64,000 nt of DNA from Bryocella elongata (GTDB lineage: Bacteria; Acidobacteriota; Terriglobia; Terriglobales; Acidobacteriaceae), in NCBI RefSeq assembly GCF_900108185.1, contig NZ_FNVA01000003.1, forward strand, positions 597,248 through 661,247. Reading direction: 5' to 3'. Of the stretch, positions 8,047 to 17,262 are shown one piece after another (position 1 is the stretch's first letter; every line of letters starts with the position of its first letter). Below the pieces are notes generated by a model. That model was not told the DNA's origin, did no database searches, and worked only from the letters and a program-made list of their open reading frames with translations. The translations under genes were made by a program, and so were the position numbers.

Positions 8047-9792
8047 ATGACGAAATATCTCGGCCTCGCAGGCGCGATGCGTCACATGTCGCGGTGTCTC
8101 CCTGTCATCCTCTCTGGTGCTGTGGTCGTTGCTGGCCCAGGCGCAGCCTTCGCAAAGCGCCCGGACCACTCCGCACCCCTCCATCGGTATCAGGAGAATG
8201 CAGGCAGGCCCGACTTCAGCCGCACCGCCACCACGAAATCAAAGAAGAAGCACGCCCCCACCTCCAGCGCCAGGGGCAATGAGCATAAGGCCGACGAGGG
8301 CCAGGCCAAGCCGGACGCGAAGTCCCCGGCCAAGGGCATCCACAAGGCCTCTCCGCGCCGCCATCGCCAGATCGAGCCTGACGACGACCCCATCATCATG
8401 AAGCGTGCCGGAGCCGCACGCCGGTCGCCTTCGAAGGCGACCGAGCAGCAGCACCTCGCTGAACGCGGTCCCGCTCCTGCCGGGCATCCTCGCGCCCGTT
8501 CCGGGCACGCAGAGATCGCGGCGAAGGAACAGCCTGCCCGCGAAGCGTCCGGCCCCTCGCATCGCGGTCAATCGCATCCACCTGCCGAGCCCTCCCGCGA
8601 GACGGTAGCCATCAGCCAGCCCCTCAACACGGGCGACTTCCTCCGCGCCGCGCATGGCGAGCCCGAAGTTCCTGAGCGCGCCACCGAGCGCACGACCGAG
8701 CGTTTCAGCCGCTCCTCCGCTCCCGCGCAGCTCGCCACAGGTGTATCGCACCCGCCCTCCGGCAACATCACGGTCTCCGCGCCCCAGCCAGCCGCTCCCA
8801 GCTACATCGACGAGCGCCAGGTCGCCGAAGCGCAGCGTGTCGCTATCGGAGACGCCCTCCGCCCTCAGGAGATCGGCGCCGAAGCTCGCAAGGCGCCCGA
8901 GCCCGCAGCGTGGCCAACCGCCCGCGCGTCATCCATGTCGTCATCGCTGCCCGCGTCGGCGCCCACGGAGTCCAACTACGGTCCGGAAGCTCACGCTCCC
9001 GTGTGGATGCCGGCTGCTACCCAGGCGGCAAATCAGCCGGCCTCCAGCTCCGTGCCCACGCACTCCTCGTATATCGCGGCCCGCACCGTTGAAGGCGAAG
9101 AGGCAACCAGCCGCGCTCCCGAGGATGCCGTGCGCTCCACCGCCCTCGGCCAGCTCAGCCGCGAGGAGATCACCTCGGCCGCCGTTGCTCCGTCGCTCCC
9201 CGGCCTTTACTCCCGCGATGGACACATCATCGTCCCCGCTCCCCTCAAGGGCTCGCATGAGGTCCTTGTCCACCAGAACGAGATGGCCGACGCCGCGGGC
9301 CTCACCCGCATCCGCAACGACCGCGAGCTCGACCAGCTGCGCCGCGAGCACCGCCTCGTCGACTTCGAGGAGACCGACGGCCTGCGCATCAATCCCGAGC
9401 TGCCTGAGCGCCGCCGCTGCGCCCGCCCCTGGACCGTGGCCTTCGCCACCCAGATGGCGCGCGCTTACTATGCCGAGTTCCACGAGCCCTTCACGATCAG
9501 CTCAGCCGTCCGCACCATGGCCTTCCAGGCTCGCCTGCAGCGTGTCAACGGTAACGCCGCCGCCCTCCATGGCGAAGCAGCCTCGCCCCACCTCACCGGC
9601 CAGGCCTTCGACATCGGTAAGTCCGGCCTGACCATCGCGCAGATCGCGTGGCTCCGTACCTACCTCGCTCCGCTCATCGAAGGCGGCAAGATCGACGTCG
9701 AGGAAGAGTTCCAGCAGGCCTGCTTCCACATCAGCGTCTACCCCGGCGGCTCCACGACGCATCGCCGCACCCAGCTGGCCGAAGTCCAATAG
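8047..9792 (+). CDS. DUF5715 family protein, M15 peptidase-like C-terminal domain
   Basis: A 581-residue exported protein. An N-terminal signal segment ends near GAAFAKR and is followed by about 330 residues of low-complexity Pro/Ala/Ser/Glu sequence. A conserved C-terminal domain starts around residue 400. It holds FTISSAVRTMAFQ, then HLTGQAFDIG (His515, Asp522) and CFHISVY (His561). This H-x6-D...H arrangement matches the zinc ligands of D-Ala-D-Ala carboxypeptidases of the M15/VanY type, so a cell-wall peptidase role is inferred. The family itself is listed as of unknown function. The start ATG at 8047 touches the divergent cytochrome region. Confidence 0.75.
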   Translation: MTKYLGLAGAMRHMSRCLPVILSGAVVVAGPGAAFAKRPDHSAPLHRYQENAGRPDFSRTATTKSKKKHAPTSSARGNEHKADEGQAKPDAKSPAKGIHKASPRRHRQIEPDDDPIIMKRAGAARRSPSKATEQQHLAERGPAPAGHPRARSGHAEIAAKEQPAREASGPSHRGQSHPPAEPSRETVAISQPLNTGDFLRAAHGEPEVPERATERTTERFSRSSAPAQLATGVSHPPSGNITVSAPQPAAPSYIDERQVAEAQRVAIGDALRPQEIGAEARKAPEPAAWPTARASSMSSSLPASAPTESNYGPEAHAPVWMPAATQAANQPASSSVPTHSSYIAARTVEGEEATSRAPEDAVRSTALGQLSREEITSAAVAPSLPGLYSRDGHIIVPAPLKGSHEVLVHQNEMADAAGLTRIRNDRELDQLRREHRLVDFEETDGLRINPELPERRRCARPWTVAFATQMARAYYAEFHEPFTISSAVRTMAFQARLQRVNGNAAALHGEAASPHLTGQAFDIGKSGLTIAQIAWLRTYLAPLIEGGKIDVEEEFQQACFHISVYPGGSTTHRRTQLAEVQ

Positions 9793-9794
9793 AA

Positions 9795-9838
9795 GCGAAT
9801 AGCGAATAGCTGTTGGCTGAAGGCTATTCGCTATTTGC
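9795..9838. terminator. Bidirectional hairpin between convergent genes
   Basis: A perfect 13-bp inverted repeat, aatagcgaatagc at 9798-9810 and its complement at 9823-9835, extendable by further pairs to 9795/9838. It lies between the DUF5715 stop and the DUF6496 stop. The left arm is itself a duplicated gcgaata heptamer. There is no clear T-run, so this may be a repeat-derived terminator. Confidence 0.6.
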
Positions 9839-10104
9839 TAGCTCTTCCCCGGCACTCTCGCGCCTTTCTTGCGCGCTTCGCTCAACCCGATCGCAATCGC
9901 CTGCTTGGGGTTGGTGACCTTCCGGCCGCTGCCGCTCTTCAGCTTGCCCTGCTTCATCTCCCGCATCTCCGTCTCCACCTGCTTGCTGGCCGCAGGCGAG
10001 TACTTGCGCGAGCTCTTCTTCTCTGCCTTCTTCACGGCCTTCTTGCTGGCCGCCTTCTTCGTTGCCTTCTTGGCTGCTTTCTTGCTTGCCTTCTTCGTTG
10101 CCAT
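9838..10104 (-). CDS. DUF6496 lysine-rich small protein
   Basis: An 88-residue basic protein. The N-terminal 35 residues are a Lys/Ala histone-H1-like tail (KKASKKAAKK pattern). The C-terminal half, VETEMREMKQGKLKSGSGRKVTNPKQAIAIGLSEARKKGA, is the DUF6496 signature. The Lys-rich tail suggests nucleic-acid association, but the function is unknown. ATG 10104 is the only sensible start. Confidence 0.85.
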   Translation of the reverse strand: MATKKASKKAAKKATKKAASKKAVKKAEKKSSRKYSPAASKQVETEMREMKQGKLKSGSGRKVTNPKQAIAIGLSEARKKGARVPGKS

Positions 10105-10139
10105 AACGGGGACTACCTCCCGTTATCGTTGGAGCGCAA

Positions 10140-11786
10140 TCACAGTCGCTTACGTTGCACGGGCTGCCGATCCAGGAACCGCCGTGTCTTCACCGCAAGG
10201 TAGATCCCCACCCCAAGTGCCGCACCAAAGAACAGTATCGTCTTGATCCTCGCCGAGCGATCAAGCTCCGTCTGCAGCGAACCATCCTTCCAGGCCGCAT
10301 AGGTCACGTTCAGGTCATCCGCCAGCCCCGGAATCGTGATCGCGCTGAAGTGCCCGTTCTCATCCGGCGCGGCGGGCAGCGAGCCAAAGATCCGCTCCGG
10401 CTCAGCGCCCTTGGCGTCGCGGTCCTTCGGCACCTCGCGCATCATCGCGTTGAACTCCGCATCGCGAGCATCGGTGAAGAACGTGTTATCCGCCGTGTTG
10501 GGGAACAGCGTCACCTTGCCCGTCAGCTTCTTCTCAATCGCTGACACGACGTCCTGACATACCCCAAAAGCAAAGTACCCGCCGAACGGAATCTTCCCAT
10601 GCACCTCATGGAGGTGCGTGTAGGCGACCGTCGCCACACTCGCCAGCCGCGTCGCCTCGATAGCCTGCGCGCCAGTGTACGTATGCGCCGCGCGCTTCAG
10701 CACCCACGCCTGGTCGAGCGTATCCATCACGCGCCACTCGGCCTTGCCATCCACGCCGAAGTACCAGCTCACATCCGCATTGATTTTGGGCCCGCGGATC
10801 TTCCACTCCAGCTCCGCATGGCTCACCGGCACTAACAGATGCCGCCCATGCGCATTCGGAACCTCAACGCCGCTGTCGATCCAGAACGGAGCCATCACGT
10901 CCTGCTCGCCGTTCGCACCCTTGTAGTGCATGTGCGCAAAGTTCGCGAAGTACCGCGCATCGATGACCTCGACGGTATGGCCCGTGTTGGCCAGCGTTTG
11001 GATGAGCGCCGCAGGTGTCGGAATGAAAATGTCCCCACCCACTGCTCCGCCCATCGTGGGGTCGTAGAGCGCTGGTGACTTCGCATGAGGATCCGTAGTC
11101 AGGTGGAACCTAACCGAGGCTTGTGCCATTCCCTCAATCCCATTCCCCGCCAGCCGATTTAACACATACGCCAGGCGCTCGCTCTCCGCATGTTCCGGCG
11201 CGAACTCATTCGGCCCATCGCCACGCGTGACGCCATGCCCCAGGTCGGTGATCTGCCCATCGAGCGAAAACCCCTTCAACGTGCTCGGCGCATCCAGCGA
11301 GATCGTCTGCTCTTTATCGAGCGCATACTCTCCCACATCCAGCCAGGAGTGCTTCGCCATGGCGTCCGCGCCGCCACTCTGCGGGGACGAACCCGGCTTC
11401 ACCTCGCTGTCCTTCTCCAGCATGGCGTCCTTGCCCGCCACATGCCCCACCACGCGCACGGTAGGCGTGATGCGCTTCATCGTCCACCCGGGAAAGCGGT
11501 CGAGCCCGCTCCAGTCCTTCCCCAGCAGCCGCGTGCGCAGCTCGTCGATCAGCTCCGGCGTCATCAGCACCGGCCCATGCTTGCCTTTGGCGTTCTTGTC
11601 AGGCGCCAGGGATGCGATCAGCTGTTCGTCGAACGCGGGGTCCTCACGCATCATCTGCGAGAGCAGGACCGCATTCGCTGGCATGGGCTCTTCCGGCGGT
11701 GTGTACGACCGCGTGCGGCAGCCCAGCAGGCTCGCCAAAGCACCCAGCCCCACACCCACGATGGACATCGTCTTCCTCCACTGCAT
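10140..11786 (-). CDS. Large lipoprotein with C-terminal membrane helix, unknown function
   Basis: A 548-residue protein. The N terminus has a hydrophobic segment and lipobox (LASLLGC). A C-terminal hydrophobic helix (IKTILFFGAALGVGIYLAV) is followed by a basic tail. The central part is rich in His and Asp and includes segments such as HSWLDVGEYALDKEQ, YFANFAHMHYKG and IPFGGYFAFGVCQDV. No family is recognised. A protein anchored at both ends, lipid and helix, with a periplasmic body is the simplest picture. Neighbours on either side give no functional hint. Confidence 0.75.
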   Translation of the reverse strand: MQWRKTMSIVGVGLGALASLLGCRTRSYTPPEEPMPANAVLLSQMMREDPAFDEQLIASLAPDKNAKGKHGPVLMTPELIDELRTRLLGKDWSGLDRFPGWTMKRITPTVRVVGHVAGKDAMLEKDSEVKPGSSPQSGGADAMAKHSWLDVGEYALDKEQTISLDAPSTLKGFSLDGQITDLGHGVTRGDGPNEFAPEHAESERLAYVLNRLAGNGIEGMAQASVRFHLTTDPHAKSPALYDPTMGGAVGGDIFIPTPAALIQTLANTGHTVEVIDARYFANFAHMHYKGANGEQDVMAPFWIDSGVEVPNAHGRHLLVPVSHAELEWKIRGPKINADVSWYFGVDGKAEWRVMDTLDQAWVLKRAAHTYTGAQAIEATRLASVATVAYTHLHEVHGKIPFGGYFAFGVCQDVVSAIEKKLTGKVTLFPNTADNTFFTDARDAEFNAMMREVPKDRDAKGAEPERIFGSLPAAPDENGHFSAITIPGLADDLNVTYAAWKDGSLQTELDRSARIKTILFFGAALGVGIYLAVKTRRFLDRQPVQRKRL

Positions 11787-12000
11787 GGCCCATTAGAGCA
11801 TTCCTCAGAGCGTCTCCCGTTCCATCCAGAGGCTCGAACCCGGCGATGTTCCCATCGCCCGCCCGCCTGACATCAAGGGGAATCGAAAGAAGTTCCGCGA
11901 TAGGCGCGCTGCCGGCCGCACCCGGTGGTACGTTGAGGGCAACCTCCTTCTCCCGCGGATCTCCGAGCGATGGGCCGGGTGAAGGTCTTCGGGCGGACTC

Positions 12001-12756
12001 ATGCACTCCTGCCAGCCCAACTCCGCCAGCGACTCCAGGCCGCGATGTCGGCTGGCACGCCTCGCGCTCGTCGCACTGCTCCTGCCCTCCATCGCCAGGC
12101 TGCACGCCGAGCTGCCGGATGCACCCGTTCCGCCGCAGTCCACGAGCTCCAGCTCTTCTGCGCAGTCCGGCCTCAACGCACACACCCCAGCGGCCAACAA
12201 CCAGCCTGCTGTGGTGATGGTCAATCGCCGCCCCTACACGCCGCCCACGCAGCATGACCTCATCCACGCCTATTGGCGGGACACCTACGGCCTCAGCGGT
12301 TGGGCCAACACCACCATTCGTGCTTCCTACTCGCAGGCCCGTGGCAAGCCTTCCGGCTGGGGGCAGGACTGGCCCGGCTTCGGCCAGCGCTTCGGTTCCT
12401 CTGCTGCGGTCACCAGCATCAACGGCACCGTGAGGCTGGGCATGGAAGAGCTATTCCACGAGGATCTGCGCTACATCCCGTGCCACGGCTGCAGCGCCAA
12501 GCACAAAATCGAGAACGCCCTGCTCTCCGAGATCACCGCGCGTCACGAGTCCGACGGCCACCGCGTCTTCTCGCTCACCCCCACCATCTCTGATTTCGCC
12601 GGCCCCATCATCGTGCACACCGCCTGGTATCCCGGCGCAAGCGCAACCCCGATCGATGGTGTGATCAGCGCGCGCATCGTCTTCGCCACACGCATAGGGA
12701 CACACCTCTTGCGCGAGTTCGTCCTCGAGCGTCGCCACAAAGACACCCACGAATAA
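12001..12756 (+). CDS. Secreted protein of unknown function
   Basis: A 251-residue protein. A signal peptide (about residues 13-36: LARLALVALLLPSIARLHA) is followed by a Ser/Pro/Gln linker, then a domain with YWRDTYGLSGWANTTIRASYSQ, WGQDWPGFGQRFGSSAA, FHEDLRYIPCHGCSAKHKIENAL and WYPGASATPID. The two Cys in IPCHGC are the only Cys of the mature protein. The pattern fits secreted, probably outer-membrane-associated proteins common in acidobacterial genomes, but I cannot name a domain. No Shine-Dalgarno sequence is evident before 12001. Confidence 0.65.
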   Translation: MHSCQPNSASDSRPRCRLARLALVALLLPSIARLHAELPDAPVPPQSTSSSSSAQSGLNAHTPAANNQPAVVMVNRRPYTPPTQHDLIHAYWRDTYGLSGWANTTIRASYSQARGKPSGWGQDWPGFGQRFGSSAAVTSINGTVRLGMEELFHEDLRYIPCHGCSAKHKIENALLSEITARHESDGHRVFSLTPTISDFAGPIIVHTAWYPGASATPIDGVISARIVFATRIGTHLLREFVLERRHKDTHE

Positions 12757-12768
12757 TTCCGGGTGCCT

Positions 12769-12820
12769 CGGATCCTGGTGCCCCCTATCTCGAAGAGATG
12801 TGGGCTGAGATGTGGGCTGG
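12769..12820. repeat. Dispersed palindromic element (REP-like), degenerate copy 2
   Basis: Carries gggtgcc, ggtgcccc and tatctcg, and then two gatgtgggct units in tandem, as if the right arm of the element seen at 7256-7300 had been duplicated and the left arm had decayed. It lies between convergent genes. Confidence 0.5.
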
Positions 12821-12846
12821 CAGCACGCATGTAGTCGAGCTCACCT

Positions 12847-14268
12847 TTAGCCCTGAAACAAGAAAGCCACGCGCTTCGGGCTCTCCTTCGCCCACGTCGT
12901 CGTCGAAATCCACGCCGCTGCCAGCACCAGCGCACCGCCCGCGGTCATCAGCGCAAAGATCGGATGCGTCGCCTGCGCCAGGTCGGTATGCTGTGCCCGG
13001 CTCACGCTCACCACCGTGCCTGCGATGGCCACACCCAGCGCCGCTCCCACCTGCCGTCCCGTCGACGCAATCGCCGCCGCGACGCCCGCCTGCGACAACG
13101 GCATCCCGGACACAGCCGAGTTCGAGATCGCCGGGTTACTCATCCCCAGCCCCACACCAAACAACGTGTACGCAGCCATCAACAGCGCCATCGGTGTCGT
13201 CGCCGAAAGCTGACCGAGCAGGAGCGTCGCCACCACAAATCCAAGTCCGGCAATCACGAGAGAAGGCACGGCACCACGCTTCGCCACCAGCCTTCCCGAG
13301 AGTGGCGCGGTAAACGTCATCGCCAGCGCCAGCGGCAGCGTGGACAAGCCCGTGCGCAGCGGCGAGAGCCCACGCATCTGCTCGAGATACAAGGCATTCA
13401 GGAACAGGAACCCCGCAAAGCACCCGAACGACGTCAGGGCCAGTACTGTGGCAATCGAGAACGGAACACTGCGGAAGAACTTCAGGTTCAGCAGCGGCTC
13501 CGTCCGTCGCGACTCCACCACGAGGAACAACACAAACAGCACCGCCGAAGCTCCAAACAGTCCCAGGATCACCGCCGATCCCCAGCCACGCTGTGGACCA
13601 TCGATGATCGCGTACATCACCATCCCCAGCGTCAGGAAGATCAGCACCTGCCCTGGAGGGTCCGGCCGCCGCGCCTTCGCCGCCTTGCTCTCCGGCACAA
13701 AGATCGCCGTCAGCACCACCGCAGCGATCCCCAGCGGAACGTTGATGTGGAAGATCGTACGCCAGCCCACCGTCTGCGTGAGGAAGCCACCCAGCATCGG
13801 GCCAATCGCCAGCGACGCCCCCGCAACCGCACCCCAGATGCCCACGGCACGAGCCCGATCTCCCGGCTCCGGAAAGACATTCGCAATGATGGAGAGCGCG
13901 ACCGGGTTCATCATCGACGCTCCCAGCCCCTGGATCGCGCGGAAGAGGATCAGCCACTCGATCGTCGGCGCCGTGCCGCACAGCAGCGACCCCGCAACGA
14001 ACCCCACCATGCCGATCAGGAAGATCCGCCGCCGGCCAAACCGGTCGCTCATCGCGCCGGAAAACATCAGCAGGCTCGCCAGCACCAGCGTGTACGCATC
14101 GATCACCCACTGCAGCTGCGCGACGCTGGCGTGCAGGTCGCGCTGAATCGCCGGCAACGCCACATTCACGATCGTCACGTCCATGCTCAGCAGCAGCACG
14201 CTCATGCAACAGATCGCAAGGACCGCGTTCGGATGGGTAGCTTTTTTCGTTTGTGTTGTAGTCACCAC
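12847..14268 (-). CDS. MFS drug exporter, DHA2 (EmrB/QacA) 14-TM family
   Basis: A protein of about 473 residues with many hydrophobic helices. Family motifs are the D1 segment LLSMDVTIVNVALPAIQRDL, the A-motif GAMSDRFGRRRIFLIG and motif C (GPMLGGFLTQTVGWRTIFHINVP). These mark DHA2 proton-antiport multidrug exporters. No ATG exists near the N terminus in this frame. GTG at 14268 (or the adjacent GTG 14265) is the best start, because the first helix follows about 17 residues later; the frame remains open to 14304. No regulator is adjacent. Confidence 0.88.
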   Translation of the reverse strand: MVTTTQTKKATHPNAVLAICCMSVLLLSMDVTIVNVALPAIQRDLHASVAQLQWVIDAYTLVLASLLMFSGAMSDRFGRRRIFLIGMVGFVAGSLLCGTAPTIEWLILFRAIQGLGASMMNPVALSIIANVFPEPGDRARAVGIWGAVAGASLAIGPMLGGFLTQTVGWRTIFHINVPLGIAAVVLTAIFVPESKAAKARRPDPPGQVLIFLTLGMVMYAIIDGPQRGWGSAVILGLFGASAVLFVLFLVVESRRTEPLLNLKFFRSVPFSIATVLALTSFGCFAGFLFLNALYLEQMRGLSPLRTGLSTLPLALAMTFTAPLSGRLVAKRGAVPSLVIAGLGFVVATLLLGQLSATTPMALLMAAYTLFGVGLGMSNPAISNSAVSGMPLSQAGVAAAIASTGRQVGAALGVAIAGTVVSVSRAQHTDLAQATHPIFALMTAGGALVLAAAWISTTTWAKESPKRVAFLFQG

Positions 14269-14363
14269 AAGTTGGATTCGATGCACGCCACGAGGATGCA
14301 GCAACCCACCGCACCCTCACCTGCGAAAACCCAACTTCGCCGGAAACCTCAACAGCCACGAGT

Positions 14364-14396
14364 CTGGGAACAGGGAAGATCTGGGAACAGGGAAGA
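14364..14396. repeat. Direct tandem repeat of about 17 bp
   Basis: Two adjacent copies of ctgggaacagggaaga (units at 14364-14380 and 14381-14397, one mismatch at the end), in the gap between the MFS gene start and gatB stop. The inner gggaacag resembles the octamer of the arrays at 2.1-2.7 kb. Confidence 0.8.
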
Positions 14397-14478
14397 AAAC
14401 CTCATACCTATCCCCCTCAAACCTCTACAGAAACGCTCGTTGCAAAGAAGCACCATCGGCCACAAAGTCAGTCGAGAT

Positions 14479-14516
14479 CGGGTGCCCCGGGTCCCTCGCA
14501 CGTGGGGACCCGGGCT
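14479..14516. repeat. Dispersed palindromic element (REP-like), copy 3
   Basis: Begins ggtgcc and contains a 10-bp inverted repeat cccgggtccc (14486-14495) and gggacccggg (14505-14514). It is downstream of gatB on the minus strand and may terminate its transcript. Confidence 0.65.
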
Positions 14517-14533
14517 CATGTGGCGCATAGCTC

Positions 14534-16042
14534 CTACGCGTCCAGCTTCTTCACCACCAGCTCATTCAGCAGAGCCGGATTCGCCTGTCCCTTGCTGGCC
14601 TTCATCACCTGGCCGACAAAGAACGCGCTCACCGTGCGCTTGCCGCCCTTGAACTGCGCCACCTGGTTCGGGTTCGCCGCGATCACCTCATCGATCATCG
14701 CTTCCAACGCGCTGGTGTCCGTAATCTGCTGCGGCTTGTCGCGGTCGTAGATGTACGCAAAGTCGCGGCCTTCTTCGAAGCACGAGTCCAGCAACTGCTT
14801 CAGCTGCTTCGAGCTGATCGCTCCACCTTCGGTGAGGTCAGCCGCCAGCACCAGCCCATCCAGCGATACCGGCGACTTCGCCAGCTCAATCTCTGCCGCA
14901 CGCAGCCGCATCGTGATCTCGCTCAGCAGGATCGACGCCACGCGCTTCGGGCTCTTCGCTTTGCCCGCAGCCTCCTGGAAGAAATCGCCCAGCTCGCGAT
15001 CCGTCGTCAGCGTCGCTGCATCCTGCGCGCTCAGGCCATACTCGTTCGCAAGCCGCGCACGACGCGCCTCAGGAAGCTCCGGCATCGCGCTCAGAATCTG
15101 CTTCTGCCACTCGGCACCCACCACCAGCGCGGGAAGATCCGGCTCCGGGAAGTAGCGATAGTCATGCGCTTGCTCCTTGCTGCGCATCGAGTACGTGCGG
15201 CCCTCGGCGTTGTTCCACAGCCGCGACTCCTGCACCACGCGCCCGCCGTCCTCAATCACACTGATCTGGCGCTCAATCTCGTACTCCACCGCCGCCCGAA
15301 TGTAGCGGAACGAATTGACGTTCTTCACCTCGGCCTTGGTGCCGAAGGCCTTCGCCCCATGCTGCTCCCAGTCGCTCTTCAGCATCACGGAGACGTTCGC
15401 ATCGCAGCGCAGCGAACCCTCTTCCATGTTGCAGTCGCTCACGCCCGTGTAGAGAAGGATCTCCTTGAGCTTGGTGAGGTACTCGAAGACCTCATCCGCC
15501 GTGCGCAGGTCCGGCTCGCTCACAATCTCGCACAGCGGCGTGCCGCAGCGATTGAGGTCAATGTACGTCCGCGTCGCCGAGTCCGGAAAGCCATCATGCA
15601 GGCTCTTGCCCGCATCCTCTTCCATGTGCAGCCGCGTGATGCCGATAGCCTTCGTGATCGGATTGCCGGCCTCGTCGAACGCCGGAACATGGATCACGCC
15701 ATGCTCCGCAATCGGCTTGTCGAACTGCGAGATCTGGTAGCCCTTCGGCGAGTCCGGATAGAAGTAGTTCTTGCGCGAAAACACGCTCGTCTCGCGGATC
15801 GTGCAACCGATCGCCTTCGACGCCAGCACCGCAAACTCCACCGCCTGCCTGTTCAGCACCGGCAGCGCACCCGGCAGTCCCAGGCAGGTGGGGCACACAT
15901 GCGTATTCGGCTCGCCGCCGTACTCGTTCTTGCAGCCGCAGAAGGCCTTGGTCTTCGTGAGCAGCTGAACATGAACCTCAAGCCCGATGACGGGCATGTA
16001 CTTGGCGCGAACTTCGGGCGAAAGACCAGCAACGACGGGCAT
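14534..16042 (-). CDS. gatB: Asp-tRNA(Asn)/Glu-tRNA(Gln) amidotransferase subunit B
   Basis: A 502-residue protein, full length for the family. The N-terminal catalytic kinase-like domain starts YMPVIGLEVHVQLLTKTKAFC and has the zinc-type Cys set CGC...CPTCLG. The HMEEDAGKSLHD, DLNRCGTPLCEIVSEPDL and MEEGSLRCDANVS signatures are present. The C-terminal YqeY-like tail domain ends in NPALLNELVVKKLDA. It phosphorylates and amidates mischarged Glu- or Asp-tRNA with GatA and GatC. GatA and GatC are not in this window. An AAA ATPase gene ends only 5 nt upstream, implying co-transcription. Confidence 0.97.
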   Translation of the reverse strand: MPVVAGLSPEVRAKYMPVIGLEVHVQLLTKTKAFCGCKNEYGGEPNTHVCPTCLGLPGALPVLNRQAVEFAVLASKAIGCTIRETSVFSRKNYFYPDSPKGYQISQFDKPIAEHGVIHVPAFDEAGNPITKAIGITRLHMEEDAGKSLHDGFPDSATRTYIDLNRCGTPLCEIVSEPDLRTADEVFEYLTKLKEILLYTGVSDCNMEEGSLRCDANVSVMLKSDWEQHGAKAFGTKAEVKNVNSFRYIRAAVEYEIERQISVIEDGGRVVQESRLWNNAEGRTYSMRSKEQAHDYRYFPEPDLPALVVGAEWQKQILSAMPELPEARRARLANEYGLSAQDAATLTTDRELGDFFQEAAGKAKSPKRVASILLSEITMRLRAAEIELAKSPVSLDGLVLAADLTEGGAISSKQLKQLLDSCFEEGRDFAYIYDRDKPQQITDTSALEAMIDEVIAANPNQVAQFKGGKRTVSAFFVGQVMKASKGQANPALLNELVVKKLDA

Positions 16043-16047
16043 GCAAG

Positions 16048-17247
16048 CTATTTTACTTCCCAGTGGGGCATAGCACGGCGCATGAAGTCCCCGAACAGGG
16101 GAACCGTAAACGCCACATCACCGTGCGCCGGAGAATAGATCATCCCTTTCTTTATCAATCCATTCCTCAATGGCGCCACGGACTGCGGACGGGCTCGCAA
16201 CGCGATAGCGATGTCACCGCTGCGCTGCGGCATGTCGTCTTCGCCCAAGGCTGCCAGCGCCCGCAGGTAATCCTTTTCGCGTGGGGTCAGGCGGTCGAAT
16301 CTAACTCGGAAGAAGCTCCGGTCAAGCTCTGCTACGGAAGTGCGCGTGGCTTCATCCACATCGGAATTTGAAATCGTCGGGCCGATGGCGATGTTCCATG
16401 CTTCATACGCCCATTGTTGAACAAAATACGGATACCCGTGCGTTGCCTGGAACAGCGTAGCTACGGCTTCATCTGCGAAGTCCGCACCTTGCTTCTGTAC
16501 CGGCGCTTGAAGAGCGTCGCGCACGTCGTCAAGCGGCAGCGGGCCAATGATGGGATAGTCAAACAATCGTTCCGCGTAGGATTTCGAGCGCCCTGCAAGC
16601 CCCACCACCTGAGGAAGGCCAGCGCCAAAGAGAGCGACTGGCAACGCATCCTGGGAGCAACGATGCATCGCCATGATCAACGCACTCAACTCCAACTCCG
16701 AAAGGTATTGCATCTCGTCCAGACAGAGCGCAATTGCCGTGGATCGATCGGCTGCTGCTTGTCCCACTGCGGCGAATAGTTCCGCTAGGTCCGTCTCTAG
16801 ATCCCCGCTGTCCCCGGAACCGCGCTCCGGATCAACTCCGAGTTCGATCTCAACATCGCCCATTTTTGCCTTGGCGGTCAGAGCTCCAGCGAAGCTCCTC
16901 AAGACCCGAAAACCCCGCTTCACCTTTTCACTAACGACTGCCGCCGCGTCGAGTTGGAACAGAATCTGTCTGAGACTCGGAACCAGCAGTTGTGGGAGCG
17001 CCTTACCCTCGCGCGCCTCCAGATGAACCGCTCGATAGCCCTGCTCGATCGCGATCATCCGGACGCGATTGAGCATGACGGTTTTGCCGACGCCCCGAAG
17101 GCCAACAAAGATCAAGCTCTTTGCAGGTCGGCCAGCACGCAGCCGGTGCAGAGTGATCGTGGTCCGTTCCAGCAGGAGATCGCGCCCGACCAACTCAGGC
17201 GGGGGTGAGCCAGCACCCGGAGAAAATGGGTTATCGAGCGGATTCAT
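16048..17247 (-). CDS. AAA ATPase (Orc1/Cdc6-STAND-like ATP-binding protein)
   Basis: A 399-residue protein. The Walker A motif FVGLRGVGKTVML is near residue 50, Walker B is IALCLDEMQYL near 180, and a sensor-like segment ALFGAGLPQV follows. Then comes the lid GYPYFVQQWAYEAW and a C-terminal winged-helix-like segment (LTPREKDYLRALAALGEDDMPQRSGDIA.AL). This arrangement matches stand-alone ATP-binding proteins of the AAA_16/ORC-like type, often of unknown role and patchily distributed. Codon usage is less GC-biased than in neighbouring gatB, hinting at acquisition. A perfect palindrome at 17263-17288 lies just upstream of its start and could be an operator. Confidence 0.8.
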   Translation of the reverse strand: MNPLDNPFSPGAGSPPPELVGRDLLLERTTITLHRLRAGRPAKSLIFVGLRGVGKTVMLNRVRMIAIEQGYRAVHLEAREGKALPQLLVPSLRQILFQLDAAAVVSEKVKRGFRVLRSFAGALTAKAKMGDVEIELGVDPERGSGDSGDLETDLAELFAAVGQAAADRSTAIALCLDEMQYLSELELSALIMAMHRCSQDALPVALFGAGLPQVVGLAGRSKSYAERLFDYPIIGPLPLDDVRDALQAPVQKQGADFADEAVATLFQATHGYPYFVQQWAYEAWNIAIGPTISNSDVDEATRTSVAELDRSFFRVRFDRLTPREKDYLRALAALGEDDMPQRSGDIAIALRARPQSVAPLRNGLIKKGMIYSPAHGDVAFTVPLFGDFMRRAMPHWEVK

Positions 17248-17262
17248 ATTCAGAGTTTACTC

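Noticed and set aside
11820..11860. tRNA T-arm-like ggctcgaaccc stretch
   Set aside because: No complementary T-stem, anticodon or acceptor arms can be drawn.
12964..14652. 562-residue Arg/His-rich plus-strand frame opposite the MFS exporter
   Set aside because: Typical antisense frame, conflicting with a strong MFS signature on the minus strand.
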